Source: Klebsiella pneumoniae | Lineage (GTDB): Bacteria; Pseudomonadota; Gammaproteobacteria; Ga0077536 | Assembly (NCBI GenBank): GCA_945873015.1 | Contig: CAMCBY010000020.1 | Location: 1-20,700 of the forward strand | Reading direction: 5' to 3' | DNA length: 20,700 nucleotides | In this document: in pieces, positions 1-7,119 of the stretch | Layout: each line of letters opens with the position of its first letter | Numbering within the stretch: the first letter of the stretch is position 1 | Program-made: the position numbers and the translations under genes | The notes under the pieces: generated by a model | Database searches by the model: none | Seen by the model: the letters and a program-made list of their open reading frames with translations, nothing else | What the model was told of the DNA's origin: nothing

Positions 1-207
1 GTGGTCGCTGCCATCGTGCCGCTGGCGCGTGCGAGTTTCGATGCGGCCGATGTGTTTCGCTGGTGCCGGGCACGCCTCGAATCGAGTTTTGTGCCGTCTT
101 ATCTGCAGGTGGTCGACGAGATCCCGAAGACCGCCTCGGAAAAACCGCAGGAGCGGTTTCTGCTCGAAGCGTTCAAGGTCGGCGCAGCGAATGTGCTGAC
201 GGAGTAG
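1..207 (+). CDS. Acyl-CoA ligase (AMP-binding family), C-terminal fragment
   Basis: The reading frame is open from base 1 and ends in TAG at 205-207, so only the last 68 residues are visible and the start lies outside the window. The piece matches the small C-terminal lid domain of adenylate-forming enzymes. A stretch ending in VPSYLQVVDEIPKTASEKPQ occupies the position where these enzymes carry the conserved Pro-Lys-Thr loop and the lysine that helps form the acyl-adenylate (usually GK, here SEK). Enzymes of this family activate carboxylic acids with ATP and CoA in the cytoplasm. The substrate cannot be judged from this piece. CaiC-like carnitine/crotonobetaine ligases are the closest flavour I can name, and that is a weak inference. 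A repeat cluster follows the stop immediately. Confidence 0.75.
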   Translation: MVAAIVPLARASFDAADVFRWCRARLESSFVPSYLQVVDEIPKTASEKPQERFLLEAFKVGAANVLTE

Positions 208-232
208 GGCACAGCGGCGGCTTCACATCCCC

Positions 233-260
233 TGTAGGTGCGAATTTATTCGCACCTACA
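233..260. repeat. REP-type palindrome, family A (GTAG head)
   Basis: A perfect 13-bp inverted repeat with a TT centre: TGTAGGTGCGAAT, then TT, then its reverse complement. The GTAG head followed by a short palindrome is the layout of gammaproteobacterial REP sequences. The same unit recurs inverted at 407-424 and, diverged, at 17526-17615. It lies 25 bp past the ligase stop, where a stem-loop could also protect or end the transcript. Confidence 0.75.
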
Positions 261-281
261 ATCCGTGATTCTTAAGATCAT

Positions 282-366
282 TGTGGGTCAGACTTCAGTC
301 TGACACTGTCGTGACGGTTTGGTGCCGCCAATCGCCGACGAATGTCAGACTGAAGTCTGACCCACA
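282..366. repeat. REPIN: inverted pair of 24-bp REP units, family B (GTGG head)
   Basis: The unit at 282-305 (head TGTGGGTCAGACTTC) is repeated exactly, as its reverse complement, at 343-366, with a 37-bp centre. Each arm also contains its own 8-bp palindrome (GTCAGACT/AGTCTGAC, 287-304). Two identical REPs facing each other around a short spacer is the definition of a REPIN. Such elements are mobilised by RAYT transposases; none is encoded in this window. Confidence 0.8.
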
Positions 367-406
367 GAAGATCAATTGCCGATGCTCAGTTTAAGACCTG
401 CACCCA

Positions 407-424
407 ATAAATTCGCACCTACAG
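407..424. repeat. Family A REP unit, inverted copy
   Basis: These 18 bases are the exact reverse complement of 233-250. The second arm of the hairpin has decayed (reading on the minus strand, GGGTGCAGG follows where CGCACC is expected). Together with 233-260 it brackets the family B REPIN. Its outer end overlaps the last sense codon and the stop codon of the minus-strand peptidase gene. Confidence 0.7.
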
Positions 425-1147
425 GTCCCACGACAGCGCCGGCATTTCGTGAAAGATGCGACGCGTGCCGACTATCCACTGCTGCTTTAATGCCTCGAAA
501 TACGCATCACCAACGTCGAAGCGTCGTTTCATGGTGACCGCGAGGCTGTCGCGCTGATAGCACAATAAATCGATGGGCATGCCGACCGACAGGTTGCTGA
601 GCATGGTGGAATCGTAGGACACCAGCACGCATTTGGTGGCGTCTTCGAGCGTGGTGTCGATATCGATGCCAAGGTCGAGTATCGGTTTGCCGTATTTCGC
701 TTCGCCGGTCTGCAGGAAGGCGGTGTCGGGACCGGCTTCAATAAAATTGCCTTCGGCATAGATGCGAAACAGGGCCATGTCCTGGCCGGCTATTTGCCCG
801 CCAAGGATGAACGAGGCATCAAATTTCAGGCCGCTGCCTTCCAGATACGGGCTGTCGCGGCATTCGATGGCGCGCATCGCGTCGCCGACCAGATTAGCCA
901 CTTCGAACATCGAGCCGGCACTCCAGATATGCGGCGGAGGTTCATTGGCACGTTGACGCAGCACGCTGATCACGGCCTGCGTGCCGGCCAGACCGCCGGA
1001 ACTCAGTAATACCAGTACACGCTCTGCGACCCGTTCGAAAACGGTCATCTTGCAGAACTTGGCGTAGTTATCCACGCCCGCATGGGTGCGCGAATCGCTG
1101 GCGAGAATGAGACCCTCTTCGAGTTTGACGCCGACGCAATAGGTCAT
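419..1147 (-). CDS. anbu: Anbu-type proteasome-like peptidase (ancestral beta subunit)
   Basis: The protein is 242 residues, the usual Anbu length. It starts MTYCVGVKLEEGLILASDSR, so removing Met exposes Thr2 as the N-terminal nucleophile. Asp18 and Lys33 lie at the spacing of the proteasomal Thr1-Asp17-Lys33 set (Lys one residue early), and the segment SSGGLAGTQ (50-58) follows as in the family. Anbu is a self-assembling Ntn-hydrolase relative of HslV and the 20S beta subunit; its physiological substrate is not established. Its ATG overlaps the stop of the upstream transglutaminase gene (ATGA, 1144-1147), so the two are translationally coupled. The other frequent Anbu partners, an alpha-E domain protein and a circularly permuted ATP-grasp protein, are not here. 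The last codon and the stop fall in a REP repeat. Confidence 0.88.
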   Translation of the reverse strand: MTYCVGVKLEEGLILASDSRTHAGVDNYAKFCKMTVFERVAERVLVLLSSGGLAGTQAVISVLRQRANEPPPHIWSAGSMFEVANLVGDAMRAIECRDSPYLEGSGLKFDASFILGGQIAGQDMALFRIYAEGNFIEAGPDTAFLQTGEAKYGKPILDLGIDIDTTLEDATKCVLVSYDSTMLSNLSVGMPIDLLCYQRDSLAVTMKRRFDVGDAYFEALKQQWIVGTRRIFHEMPALSWDL

Positions 1148-1992
1148 GGGCGGATATTGAACACATTCGCATCATGACCGCTGTCCGGTTCGACCACATC
1201 GGTCCAGACTCGAAACGTTTCCAGTGTATTCGGGCCAAAGGTGTTGGACAGTGCCACATCACAGGCATCGCGGCCGCGGGCTATCAACACACGGCCAATA
1301 CGTGGCGTGTTGTTACGTGGGTCGAAGATATACCAGCGGTTGCCAATGAAGGCTTCGAACCAGGCGGCGAAATCGCCGGCACCATAGGGCGGCTCCGTGC
1401 CGACGTCGCCCAGATAACCGGTGCAGTAGCGTGCCGGGATATTCAGGCAACGGCACAGCGTAATGGCGAGATGCGCGTAATCACGACATACCCCGACACC
1501 TTCACAGTAGGCCTCCCACGCGGTACGCGAACGACGCGCGTGTTCGTAGCCAAACTTGATGTGCCCATGCACAAAATCACAGACCGCCTGCACACGCGCC
1601 CAACCCGGCACCACGGATGAAAATTGCTGCCAGGCGAACTCCGACAGCAACTCGGTCTCGCAATAACGACTGCCGAGCAGAAATACCAGCGAGGGCTCGG
1701 GCAGGTATTCGACCGGGGTCTGGGTCGCGCCGGGCACGACAGGGTCGGCAATACCGCTGTCGTTGACCAGAGAGTCGCAACTCAACAGGAAACGGCCCTG
1801 CGGCGCGACAATACGACTGCACCAGTTGCCGAACAGATCGCGATAAGCGACCAGCGGCACTGCCGGCGCGGTTCGGATTAAATCGGGGCGCACCAGATCG
1901 GCGGCGCGTGAATAATGAATGTTCAGAGTCAGAATCATCGGCGTCGCTTGCGGACACCAATAAGTCATTTCGAATCCCGCGCGTATCTGCAC
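1144..1992 (-). CDS. Transglutaminase-like cysteine protease-fold protein, Anbu partner
   Basis: I start the gene at GTG 1992, which has GGAGG five bases upstream. The longer frame to 2202 runs into a terminator hairpin and its extra residues look non-family. This gives 282 residues. An N-terminal beta domain (about 1-100) is followed by the transglutaminase core with Cys169 in GVCRDYAH and Asp224 in YIFDPR. Where the canonical triad has His (HAWxE), this protein reads DFAAWFE, with Ala209, and I see no obvious replacement. Proteins of this kind sit beside Anbu in many proteobacteria and are proposed to act on peptide bonds or isopeptide tags in the same pathway; that role is inferred. It overlaps the Anbu start by 4 bp. 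Confidence 0.85.
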   Translation of the reverse strand: MQIRAGFEMTYWCPQATPMILTLNIHYSRAADLVRPDLIRTAPAVPLVAYRDLFGNWCSRIVAPQGRFLLSCDSLVNDSGIADPVVPGATQTPVEYLPEPSLVFLLGSRYCETELLSEFAWQQFSSVVPGWARVQAVCDFVHGHIKFGYEHARRSRTAWEAYCEGVGVCRDYAHLAITLCRCLNIPARYCTGYLGDVGTEPPYGAGDFAAWFEAFIGNRWYIFDPRNNTPRIGRVLIARGRDACDVALSNTFGPNTLETFRVWTDVVEPDSGHDANVFNIRP

Positions 1993-2177
1993 GTTGGCCT
2001 CCGGAGTGGGCTGCTGAGGGCCGCGTGTGCGGACGTTGCGGCGCGCGCAGAAAATTCGGGCGCCATCGTGAATGATGGCTGCCTGTTGGCTGGGCGGTCT
2101 GTACTGTGGGGCACACAGGGGCGTTGGAGAACCGGCGATGATCGTGCCCCAGAACCGTGCAACAAGCGTCGCAGGCG

Positions 2178-2202
2178 ATGCGACGGGATGACCCCGTCGC
2201 AT
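2178..2202 (-). terminator. Hairpin ending the minus-strand nitroreductase transcript
   Basis: A perfect 10-bp GC-rich stem (ATGCGACGGG / CCCGTCGCAT) with a 5-base loop lies 13 bp past the nitroreductase stop. No U-run follows it on the minus strand; on the plus strand a weak TGTTTATCT follows. It probably separates the nitroreductase cluster from the transglutaminase-Anbu pair. Confidence 0.5.
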
Positions 2203-2215
2203 GTTTATCTGGCAA

Positions 2216-3010
2216 TCAGAACAGGCCCGGTGCCTTGAGCTTCAGGGCCCGCTCGAGATACTCGAGTTCCGCTTCCCGTTCCGGCAGCGGCGCCGGGCGC
2301 GTGAACATTTTGTCGCGAGTCAGTTCATCCACCACCGCCTGACTGCGCGGATAGGGATTGCCGTAACTGTTGAGTGAAAACAGGCTTTCGAAGGGTTGGC
2401 GCGGGCGCTGGCCGCCGGCTTCCCAATGTTCCATCGGATAACCCACACACTGCATCAGCAGCAGACGGCAATGGGACGGTACGCCCAGTACCTTGAGTAT
2501 CGAGTCGCCATCGGGCGTGCCGAGGAAACAGCTGCCGAGGCCGAGTTCGTAGGCCATGAGGGTGGCTTGCGCCATGCCCTGACCGCAGTCGATTTCATTG
2601 AGCCCCGGCGCTTTCAGGAAATCCTTGATCTCCTTGAAGGCCGGCAGGAATTTTTCTTCGAGGGTCGAGCGTTTGAGCTCCTCAGGGCCGAACCCCAAGG
2701 CGCCAACGTCCATCAACTGGCGCAGACGGTTGCCCTGTTCTTCGACCTGTTCCGGATCGCAATACCACACGATGACTACCGGCGCGATACGCAATTGCCA
2801 GCCGACCACCACCGCCTTCAGGGCGTCGAGCACCTCCTGCGGCGCGCTGTGACGGTGAATGGCGACCGCACGCAAGGATTGCACGTTGCCCCAATGGGTG
2901 GCGATGCGCGCGGCTTCGAACATCATCTGAATCTTTTCCGGTTCCACCGGCATATAGGGCCGCAGAAAGCGGATTGAGCGGCGGCGGCCGATCACTTCTC
3001 TTAATTCCAT
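2216..3010 (-). CDS. Nitroreductase-family flavoprotein
   Basis: The start at ATG 3010 is set by GGAGGT seven bases upstream. The 17 extra codons available upstream look non-coding. The 264-residue product opens with the family signature of an FMN-binding nitroreductase (VIGRRRSIRFLRPY, 5-18). Its C-terminal half has the GLGSCFLGTPDG and VGYPMEHW segments typical of the fold. Members use NAD(P)H and FMN to reduce nitro groups, quinones, enones or flavins, or act as dehydrogenases; the substrate here is unknown. An insert around 105-145 (GALGFGPEELKR onwards) makes it longer than classical NfsB-type proteins of about 217 residues. It is last in a co-directional cluster of five, but a 185-bp gap separates it from the fourth gene, so it may also have its own promoter. 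Confidence 0.85.
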   Translation of the reverse strand: MELREVIGRRRSIRFLRPYMPVEPEKIQMMFEAARIATHWGNVQSLRAVAIHRHSAPQEVLDALKAVVVGWQLRIAPVVIVWYCDPEQVEEQGNRLRQLMDVGALGFGPEELKRSTLEEKFLPAFKEIKDFLKAPGLNEIDCGQGMAQATLMAYELGLGSCFLGTPDGDSILKVLGVPSHCRLLLMQCVGYPMEHWEAGGQRPRQPFESLFSLNSYGNPYPRSQAVVDELTRDKMFTRPAPLPEREAELEYLERALKLKAPGLF

Positions 3011-3151
3011 ACCTGTCACCTCCGTAGCGGATGAATTTTTGTTGGACCCATCGCCCATCAAGGGGCGCGGCGGGACGGGCCGTACGCGAGCGTCATCATG
3101 CGCGCGACACCTGACCGGAGTCTGACCTATCTCAAGATCGCGTGCAAAGCC

Positions 3152-3178
3152 CGTCAGCGACTACAAAAACCGCTGACG
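3152..3178 (-). terminator. Possible hairpin after the MetX-like gene
   Basis: A perfect 8-bp inverted repeat (CGTCAGCG / CGCTGACG) with an 11-base loop starts 17 bp past the stop of the MetX-like gene on the minus strand. No U-tract follows, so termination is only a possibility; it could also attenuate or stabilise. The rest of the 185-bp gap (3011-3195) holds only the nitroreductase ribosome-binding site and nothing else I recognise. Confidence 0.3.
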
Positions 3179-3195
3179 AGGCGCTTGTATACAAC

Positions 3196-4245
3196 TCAGT
3201 CCAAGGCCAGCAGATCGCGCAGATTGTGGTCCAGTGCGGCGAGGAATTCAGGCTCAAAACCGAACAGCCCCAGGTGACCGCCGACGCTGTGCATGACTCG
3301 CAGTTCGCTGTTTTTGATCAAGGGCTGTTCGCGCGCACAGTCTTCTACCTTGAAAAACATGTCGCTCGAAATCGGCATGACAAATGTGCGCGCAGTGATG
3401 CGGCCAAGCGCAGCCTCGAGGGAGCCACCAGTCAACCGCGTGACGTCGCCGTCCTGCCATTTGCGCGCCATACATAGCAGGCTGTTCGGGTCGAGCGGCG
3501 TGAAGAATGGCTCCATGAATTTTTCGTGGAACTCAGCACAGCTAGTGAAGTTGAATTCGCGCCAGCGCTCGGTGGCGAAGAACTCGGTCGACCAGCCCAT
3601 CACCGACCACAGGCGCGCATGACGCTTGAGGCCGGCTTGTACGTCGAGATGCGAGCGATAGTTGCCGCCGTTCCAGGCTGGGTCCGAGGTGATGGCCTCA
3701 CACAGGCTTTCGACGAACAAGCGGTCGTGATCGGTGTTTTTGGCATAACCGGCCAGCGGTGCGGCGCGCGCCACCATGGCGGGATAACGCACTGCCCACT
3801 CGTAGGTCTGCTGTGCGCCCATCGAGCCGCCGAACACCAGCGCAAGCTTTTCGATGCCGAACACTTCGGTCACGAGTTGATGCTGAGCGCGGACGTCATC
3901 GCCTATCTGTATACGCGGGAAGGCGGCCATCGCCTGCGCGCCGTCGGTGTTATGCGGCGAACTCGAAATGCCGTTGCCGATCTGGTTGACGACGATGATG
4001 CAGTAGCGTGCCGGGTCGAGGGCGCGGCCGGGGCCGATAAAAAGCTGTTCCATGACCTTGCTGGTGCCCGAATACCAGGTCGGCACCAGGATGGCGTTGT
4101 CACGCGCGGCATTCAGTTCGCCATGCACGGCATAGGCGAGTTTCAGATCTTTTAATACGCCGCCGGCTTCGAGGTCCAGAGCGCCGGCGTTAAATACCTG
4201 CCAGGGGCCGTGGGCGTCCGGTGAGTAGTAGGGATTGTCTAACAT
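3196..4245 (-). CDS. MetX-like alpha/beta hydrolase or acyltransferase
   Basis: This is a 349-residue member of the homoserine O-acetyltransferase branch of the alpha/beta hydrolase fold. The visible triad is Ser141 in the nucleophile elbow GGSMGAQQ, Asp295 in MPISSDMFF, and His324 in VGGHLGLFG. The oxyanion side carries VPTWYSGTSK (54-63) where genuine MetX proteins have the HALTG type of motif. The segment VVNQIGNGISSSPHNT (85-100) replaces the MetX Asn-GGC-GS-GP region. It is therefore probably not the methionine enzyme but a paralogue that acylates or hydrolyses another small molecule. It starts 24 bp after the stop of the dehydrogenase gene, within the same cluster, and has no strong Shine-Dalgarno sequence, which suggests coupling to its neighbour. 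Confidence 0.8.
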   Translation of the reverse strand: MLDNPYYSPDAHGPWQVFNAGALDLEAGGVLKDLKLAYAVHGELNAARDNAILVPTWYSGTSKVMEQLFIGPGRALDPARYCIIVVNQIGNGISSSPHNTDGAQAMAAFPRIQIGDDVRAQHQLVTEVFGIEKLALVFGGSMGAQQTYEWAVRYPAMVARAAPLAGYAKNTDHDRLFVESLCEAITSDPAWNGGNYRSHLDVQAGLKRHARLWSVMGWSTEFFATERWREFNFTSCAEFHEKFMEPFFTPLDPNSLLCMARKWQDGDVTRLTGGSLEAALGRITARTFVMPISSDMFFKVEDCAREQPLIKNSELRVMHSVGGHLGLFGFEPEFLAALDHNLRDLLALD

Positions 4246-4269
4246 GTTGCGGGTCCGTTCGTTTGTGTC

Positions 4270-5025
4270 TCAGTAGATGCCTTTGTGCTGCACACCGTCG
4301 ACCACCAGGGTCGCGCCCGATACCCAGGCGGCGCGCTGCGAAGCGAGGTAGACGATGGTATCGGCGACATCCTCGGCGCGGCCCATGCGCCCGGCCGGAA
4401 TGGTCGCTACCACACCATCGAACATCTCGCGGTTGTGCTGTTTGACTATGTCCCAGAAGCCGCCGTCGATAAATATCGAACCGGGCGCCACGCAGTTGAC
4501 GCGGATGTTCTGCGCGGCGACTTGCGCGGCGATGGTCTTGGTGTAGTTGAACAGCGCGGCTTTGACGGCCGCATAGGGCGCAGGCGAGCCGGCCTCGAGG
4601 CCCGAGATTGAAGAAATATGCACGATGGCACCACCACCGGCGGCGCTCATCCACGGCAGCACGGCCTGGGTGGCGCGCACGGTGGCCATGAGGTCGACAT
4701 CGATGCTGACCTTCCAGCCCGCTTCGTCATCGCTCATACCGAAGCCGGACGGATTGTTGATGAGGATCTCGACACCGCCGAGCGCGGCGTGCGCGGCATT
4801 CATGAACGCGCTTAAAGCCTGTGCATCAGCGACGTCGCAAGCTGCGGCGTAGACCTTGCCGCCGGCCTTGGCCACTTCACTGCGGGTCGCTTCCAGTGCT
4901 TCGGCACCCCGCGCGCAGATCGCGACATCGGCGCCTTCGGCGGCGAGCAACAGTGCGGTGCAGCGGCCGATGCCCTTGCTGGCGCCGGTGATGATGGCTT
5001 TTTTGCCTTTAAGTCCGAGATCCAT
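4270..5025 (-). CDS. Short-chain dehydrogenase/reductase (SDR)
   Basis: The start at ATG 5025 is supported by AGGAG five bases upstream; the frame extends 57 codons further with no family resemblance. The 251-residue classical SDR has the cofactor motif TGASKGIG at 13-20, Ser138/Ser139 in HISSISG, and the catalytic pair Tyr151 and Lys155 in YAAVK. The usual NNAG is NNPSG at 90-94. Cationic residues after beta-2 (ICARGAE) suggest NADP, as a weak inference. Members oxidise or reduce hydroxyl and keto groups. The family is too broad to fix the substrate, although 3-oxoacyl or ring-alcohol chemistry would fit beside a decarboxylase and a methyltransferase. It lies 64 bp after the methyltransferase gene and 24 bp before the MetX-like gene. 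Confidence 0.85.
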   Translation of the reverse strand: MDLGLKGKKAIITGASKGIGRCTALLLAAEGADVAICARGAEALEATRSEVAKAGGKVYAAACDVADAQALSAFMNAAHAALGGVEILINNPSGFGMSDDEAGWKVSIDVDLMATVRATQAVLPWMSAAGGGAIVHISSISGLEAGSPAPYAAVKAALFNYTKTIAAQVAAQNIRVNCVAPGSIFIDGGFWDIVKQHNREMFDGVVATIPAGRMGRAEDVADTIVYLASQRAAWVSGATLVVDGVQHKGIY

Positions 5026-5089
5026 GAGGGCTCCTGTCTGTTTGTGCCTGTCTGTTGGTGTTTGAAATTTTGCAGCGTGCAGCGCTTGC

Positions 5090-5923
5090 TCAGTCGCGCC
5101 GCTCGAATAATGCCTTGATGGTAACGGTGCGTCCTTCCTGGTTGTTCTTGAGCATGTTGTCCATTTTGAGTTCGACGTCGTCGGGCACGATGACATTGAT
5201 GGACAGCGCAGTCGGGTCGTGGGCCGCGAGGGTCTCGCGGCGTTTCAGGCCGTTGGAGATGACCGCCGCTGTGGTGTCTTCGATGGCGACCACTTCGAAA
5301 CCGGCATGGGCGAGCAGGCGCGCGAGTTCGCCGCGCGTGACGAGAAAGCTCAAATCCGCGCGGGCAGCCCAGAATGCCGGTAGACGAATCGCGCGTCCGT
5401 CACCGGCCAGCACTGTTTCGAGCGCAAAGCGCCCGCCGGGTCGCAGCACGCGCGCGACTTCATCGAACAACTGCGCCTTGTTCGGCACGTTCATCAACAT
5501 GTTCTGTGACCACACCAAATCAAAACTCGCGTCGGGGAACAGCAGCGTGGTGGCGCTGCCGTGCTCGAAGCTGCACTGATTGTCGAGCCCGAGGCGCGAG
5601 GTCAACATGCGTGCCGCGCGAATGAACTCATAGGTGAGATCGACCCCCACCACCGAGCAGCCGAATTCGACCGCGAGGGTGCGCGCCGGCCCGCCGATAC
5701 CACAGCCGACGTCGAGCACATGGGTGCCGGCTGTGATGCCGGCATAACGCGCCAGATCACGCGTCGAGGCGATGCCGCCGCCGTGAAATTCATCGAAGGG
5801 CGCGAGATCGGCGCGGCCTAAGGCGTCGAGGTTTTTGCCCGCCGCGACCAGCGCGCCCAGGATGCGCTGGCTGACATCTTCGCCACCGTAGTGGCGATCG
5901 ATTTCGACGTCGAGCGTGCTCAT
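5090..5923 (-). CDS. Class I SAM-dependent methyltransferase
   Basis: The 277-residue protein carries motif I VLDVGCGIGGPAR (69-81), which binds S-adenosylmethionine. Acidic Asp95 ends beta-2 (VVGVDL), and the motif II/III region is SFDLVWSQNMLMNV then LRPGGRFALE. The lead-in DEFHGGGIASTRDLA (44-58) is typical of the UbiE, tocopherol and sarcosine/dimethylglycine methyltransferase group, which act on C, O or N atoms of small molecules. Its substrate is not readable. The gene starts 9 bp after the stop of the decarboxylase-like gene, and the Shine-Dalgarno sequence GAGGCGG overlaps that stop, so the two are co-translated. A 64-bp gap follows before the SDR. Confidence 0.85.
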   Translation of the reverse strand: MSTLDVEIDRHYGGEDVSQRILGALVAAGKNLDALGRADLAPFDEFHGGGIASTRDLARYAGITAGTHVLDVGCGIGGPARTLAVEFGCSVVGVDLTYEFIRAARMLTSRLGLDNQCSFEHGSATTLLFPDASFDLVWSQNMLMNVPNKAQLFDEVARVLRPGGRFALETVLAGDGRAIRLPAFWAARADLSFLVTRGELARLLAHAGFEVVAIEDTTAAVISNGLKRRETLAAHDPTALSINVIVPDDVELKMDNMLKNNQEGRTVTIKALFERRD

Positions 5924-5932
5924 TGGCCCGCC

Positions 5933-6676
5933 TCAGGCCAGGTAGTCGTGCACCACGACACCGTCTTCGAGTGTGAAGTCAGTGTGGTAATAAAACCCGC
6001 CGATGACTTCTTCTATCGGGATATCCTGAAAACGATCGGCAGGCGAGAGGCCGAAGCGCAAGGTCGCCGGCCCTTTGTGCACGTCACGCACTTCGATGTT
6101 CGTGAGTGTGGTGGAGGTGAGTTGGAACACGTCCGGCGGGGCACCGTTAGTCACCGACGGAATCAATTTGCGGCTGACATATTCGGCACTGCCGGCGACA
6201 TCGGCGGCGCTGCCAAACTCTTTCAACTGCACAGCAGCCTCCACCAGTTGTATGCCACCGCGCTCGACCGTGCCGCGCATGATGCCGTCGCTGGTGGCGA
6301 GCGCGACCCGCCCCATCTTTTTCGGGAAACCCCAGATTTCGCGACCACCGGCGGTGGCGATGTCGTTATCGAGGATGAGGTACAGGCCGTAATTGACCGG
6401 CCGGCCTTTGAAGGTCGCGAGCGCCGACATATTGATTTCGTGGTAATGGCCAAAACCACTGGTGAAGAACTCACTGATGGCGACAAACATGGTGCCGGTT
6501 TTGTCTGCCACCAGCGGTGCCGGCACCAGCTTTTGCAGCACTTTCGGGTCAGTACGGAATATCACCAGCAGCTGCTTGGTGTCGCGATATTCGTAGGGCG
6601 GTCTGCCGTAGAGTTCCGACAGTTCGGGCATGCTGTAGGCATGGGGCGCGGGTCGCGCGCTGCGTTTGGTTGCCAT
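5933..6676 (-). CDS. Acetoacetate decarboxylase-family protein
   Basis: The 247-residue protein has the family core REIWGFPKKMG (112-122). By analogy with clostridial Adc, Lys119 would be the Schiff-base lysine and Lys120 its pKa-lowering neighbour. Glu80 in HYHEIN fits the conserved active-site glutamate. Many members of this fold decarboxylate or hydrolyse other beta-keto acids, or act as aldolase-dehydratases, so acetoacetate is not assured. A strong GAGGGG lies six bases before the ATG. On the minus strand TATACT at 6740-6745 is a possible -10 box, without a convincing -35. It is the first gene of the cluster that runs on through the methyltransferase, SDR, MetX-like and nitroreductase genes. 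Confidence 0.83.
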   Translation of the reverse strand: MATKRSARPAPHAYSMPELSELYGRPPYEYRDTKQLLVIFRTDPKVLQKLVPAPLVADKTGTMFVAISEFFTSGFGHYHEINMSALATFKGRPVNYGLYLILDNDIATAGGREIWGFPKKMGRVALATSDGIMRGTVERGGIQLVEAAVQLKEFGSAADVAGSAEYVSRKLIPSVTNGAPPDVFQLTSTTLTNIEVRDVHKGPATLRFGLSPADRFQDIPIEEVIGGFYYHTDFTLEDGVVVHDYLA

Positions 6677-6802
6677 TTTTTTCCCCTCGATAGATGTGTG
6701 CCCGACGCAGGTGGTGGGCGGCCAAGGAACAGGGGGCTCAGTATAGCCGCAGCTCGAGACCGACAGGCGCGGCGCCTGCGGCGGGACTCTGTCGCGTGCG
6801 GG

Positions 6803-7117
6803 TCAGCGCCCGCGCTGCCACGCCACTTGCTGGCGCCGCAGGTCTTTCAACTCATCGAGCAAGGGCAGCACAAAGGCAATCGCCGCCCAGTTCATGTCCA
6901 GCTCACGCTGCAATCGCAGTGCGCGCTGCGCGCGCGCCAGACAGGCGCCAGAGAAGCGCCATTCCTGTGGTGCCGCGCCGAGTGGTTCGAGGATGCCCTC
7001 GCGCACCAGTTCGGCGACCAGCGATTCGAGCAGGCCGCTGGCGCCACAGAATTCAGCGAGCGGTATCGCGCGTTCTTCATCGAGCAGCCAGAACGCCGCC
7101 GTGAGTTGTTCGTACAT
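6803..7117 (-). CDS. cbpM: Chaperone modulator CbpM
   Basis: This 104-residue protein starts 2 bp after the cbpA stop (TGACCATG), with GAGGG as its ribosome-binding site inside the end of cbpA. The MerR-like helical layout LAEFCGASGLLESLVAELVREGILEP followed by a helical segment with LRLQRELDMNWAAIAFVLPLLDEL (67-90) matches CbpM. CbpM binds the J domain of CbpA and limits its co-chaperone activity on DnaK. Position and length agree with the Escherichia coli cbpAM arrangement. A 7-bp palindrome at 6764-6778 lies 25 bp past the stop and might help end the transcript, but it has no U-tract. Confidence 0.85.
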   Translation of the reverse strand: MYEQLTAAFWLLDEERAIPLAEFCGASGLLESLVAELVREGILEPLGAAPQEWRFSGACLARAQRALRLQRELDMNWAAIAFVLPLLDELKDLRRQQVAWQRGR

Positions 7118-7119
7118 GG

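Noticed and set aside
282..366. CRISPR-like repeat pair
   Set aside because: Only two copies, in inverted orientation, with one 37-bp centre and no cas genes; this is a REPIN.
1993..2202. N-terminal extension of the transglutaminase-like gene to ATG 2202
   Set aside because: It begins on the terminator hairpin, lacks a ribosome-binding site, and adds 70 residues foreign to the family; GTG 1992 has GGAGG at good spacing.
3196..4245. Genuine homoserine O-acetyltransferase (metX)
   Set aside because: The triad agrees, but the substrate-loop motifs differ from MetX, and no methionine gene is near; kept as MetX-like.
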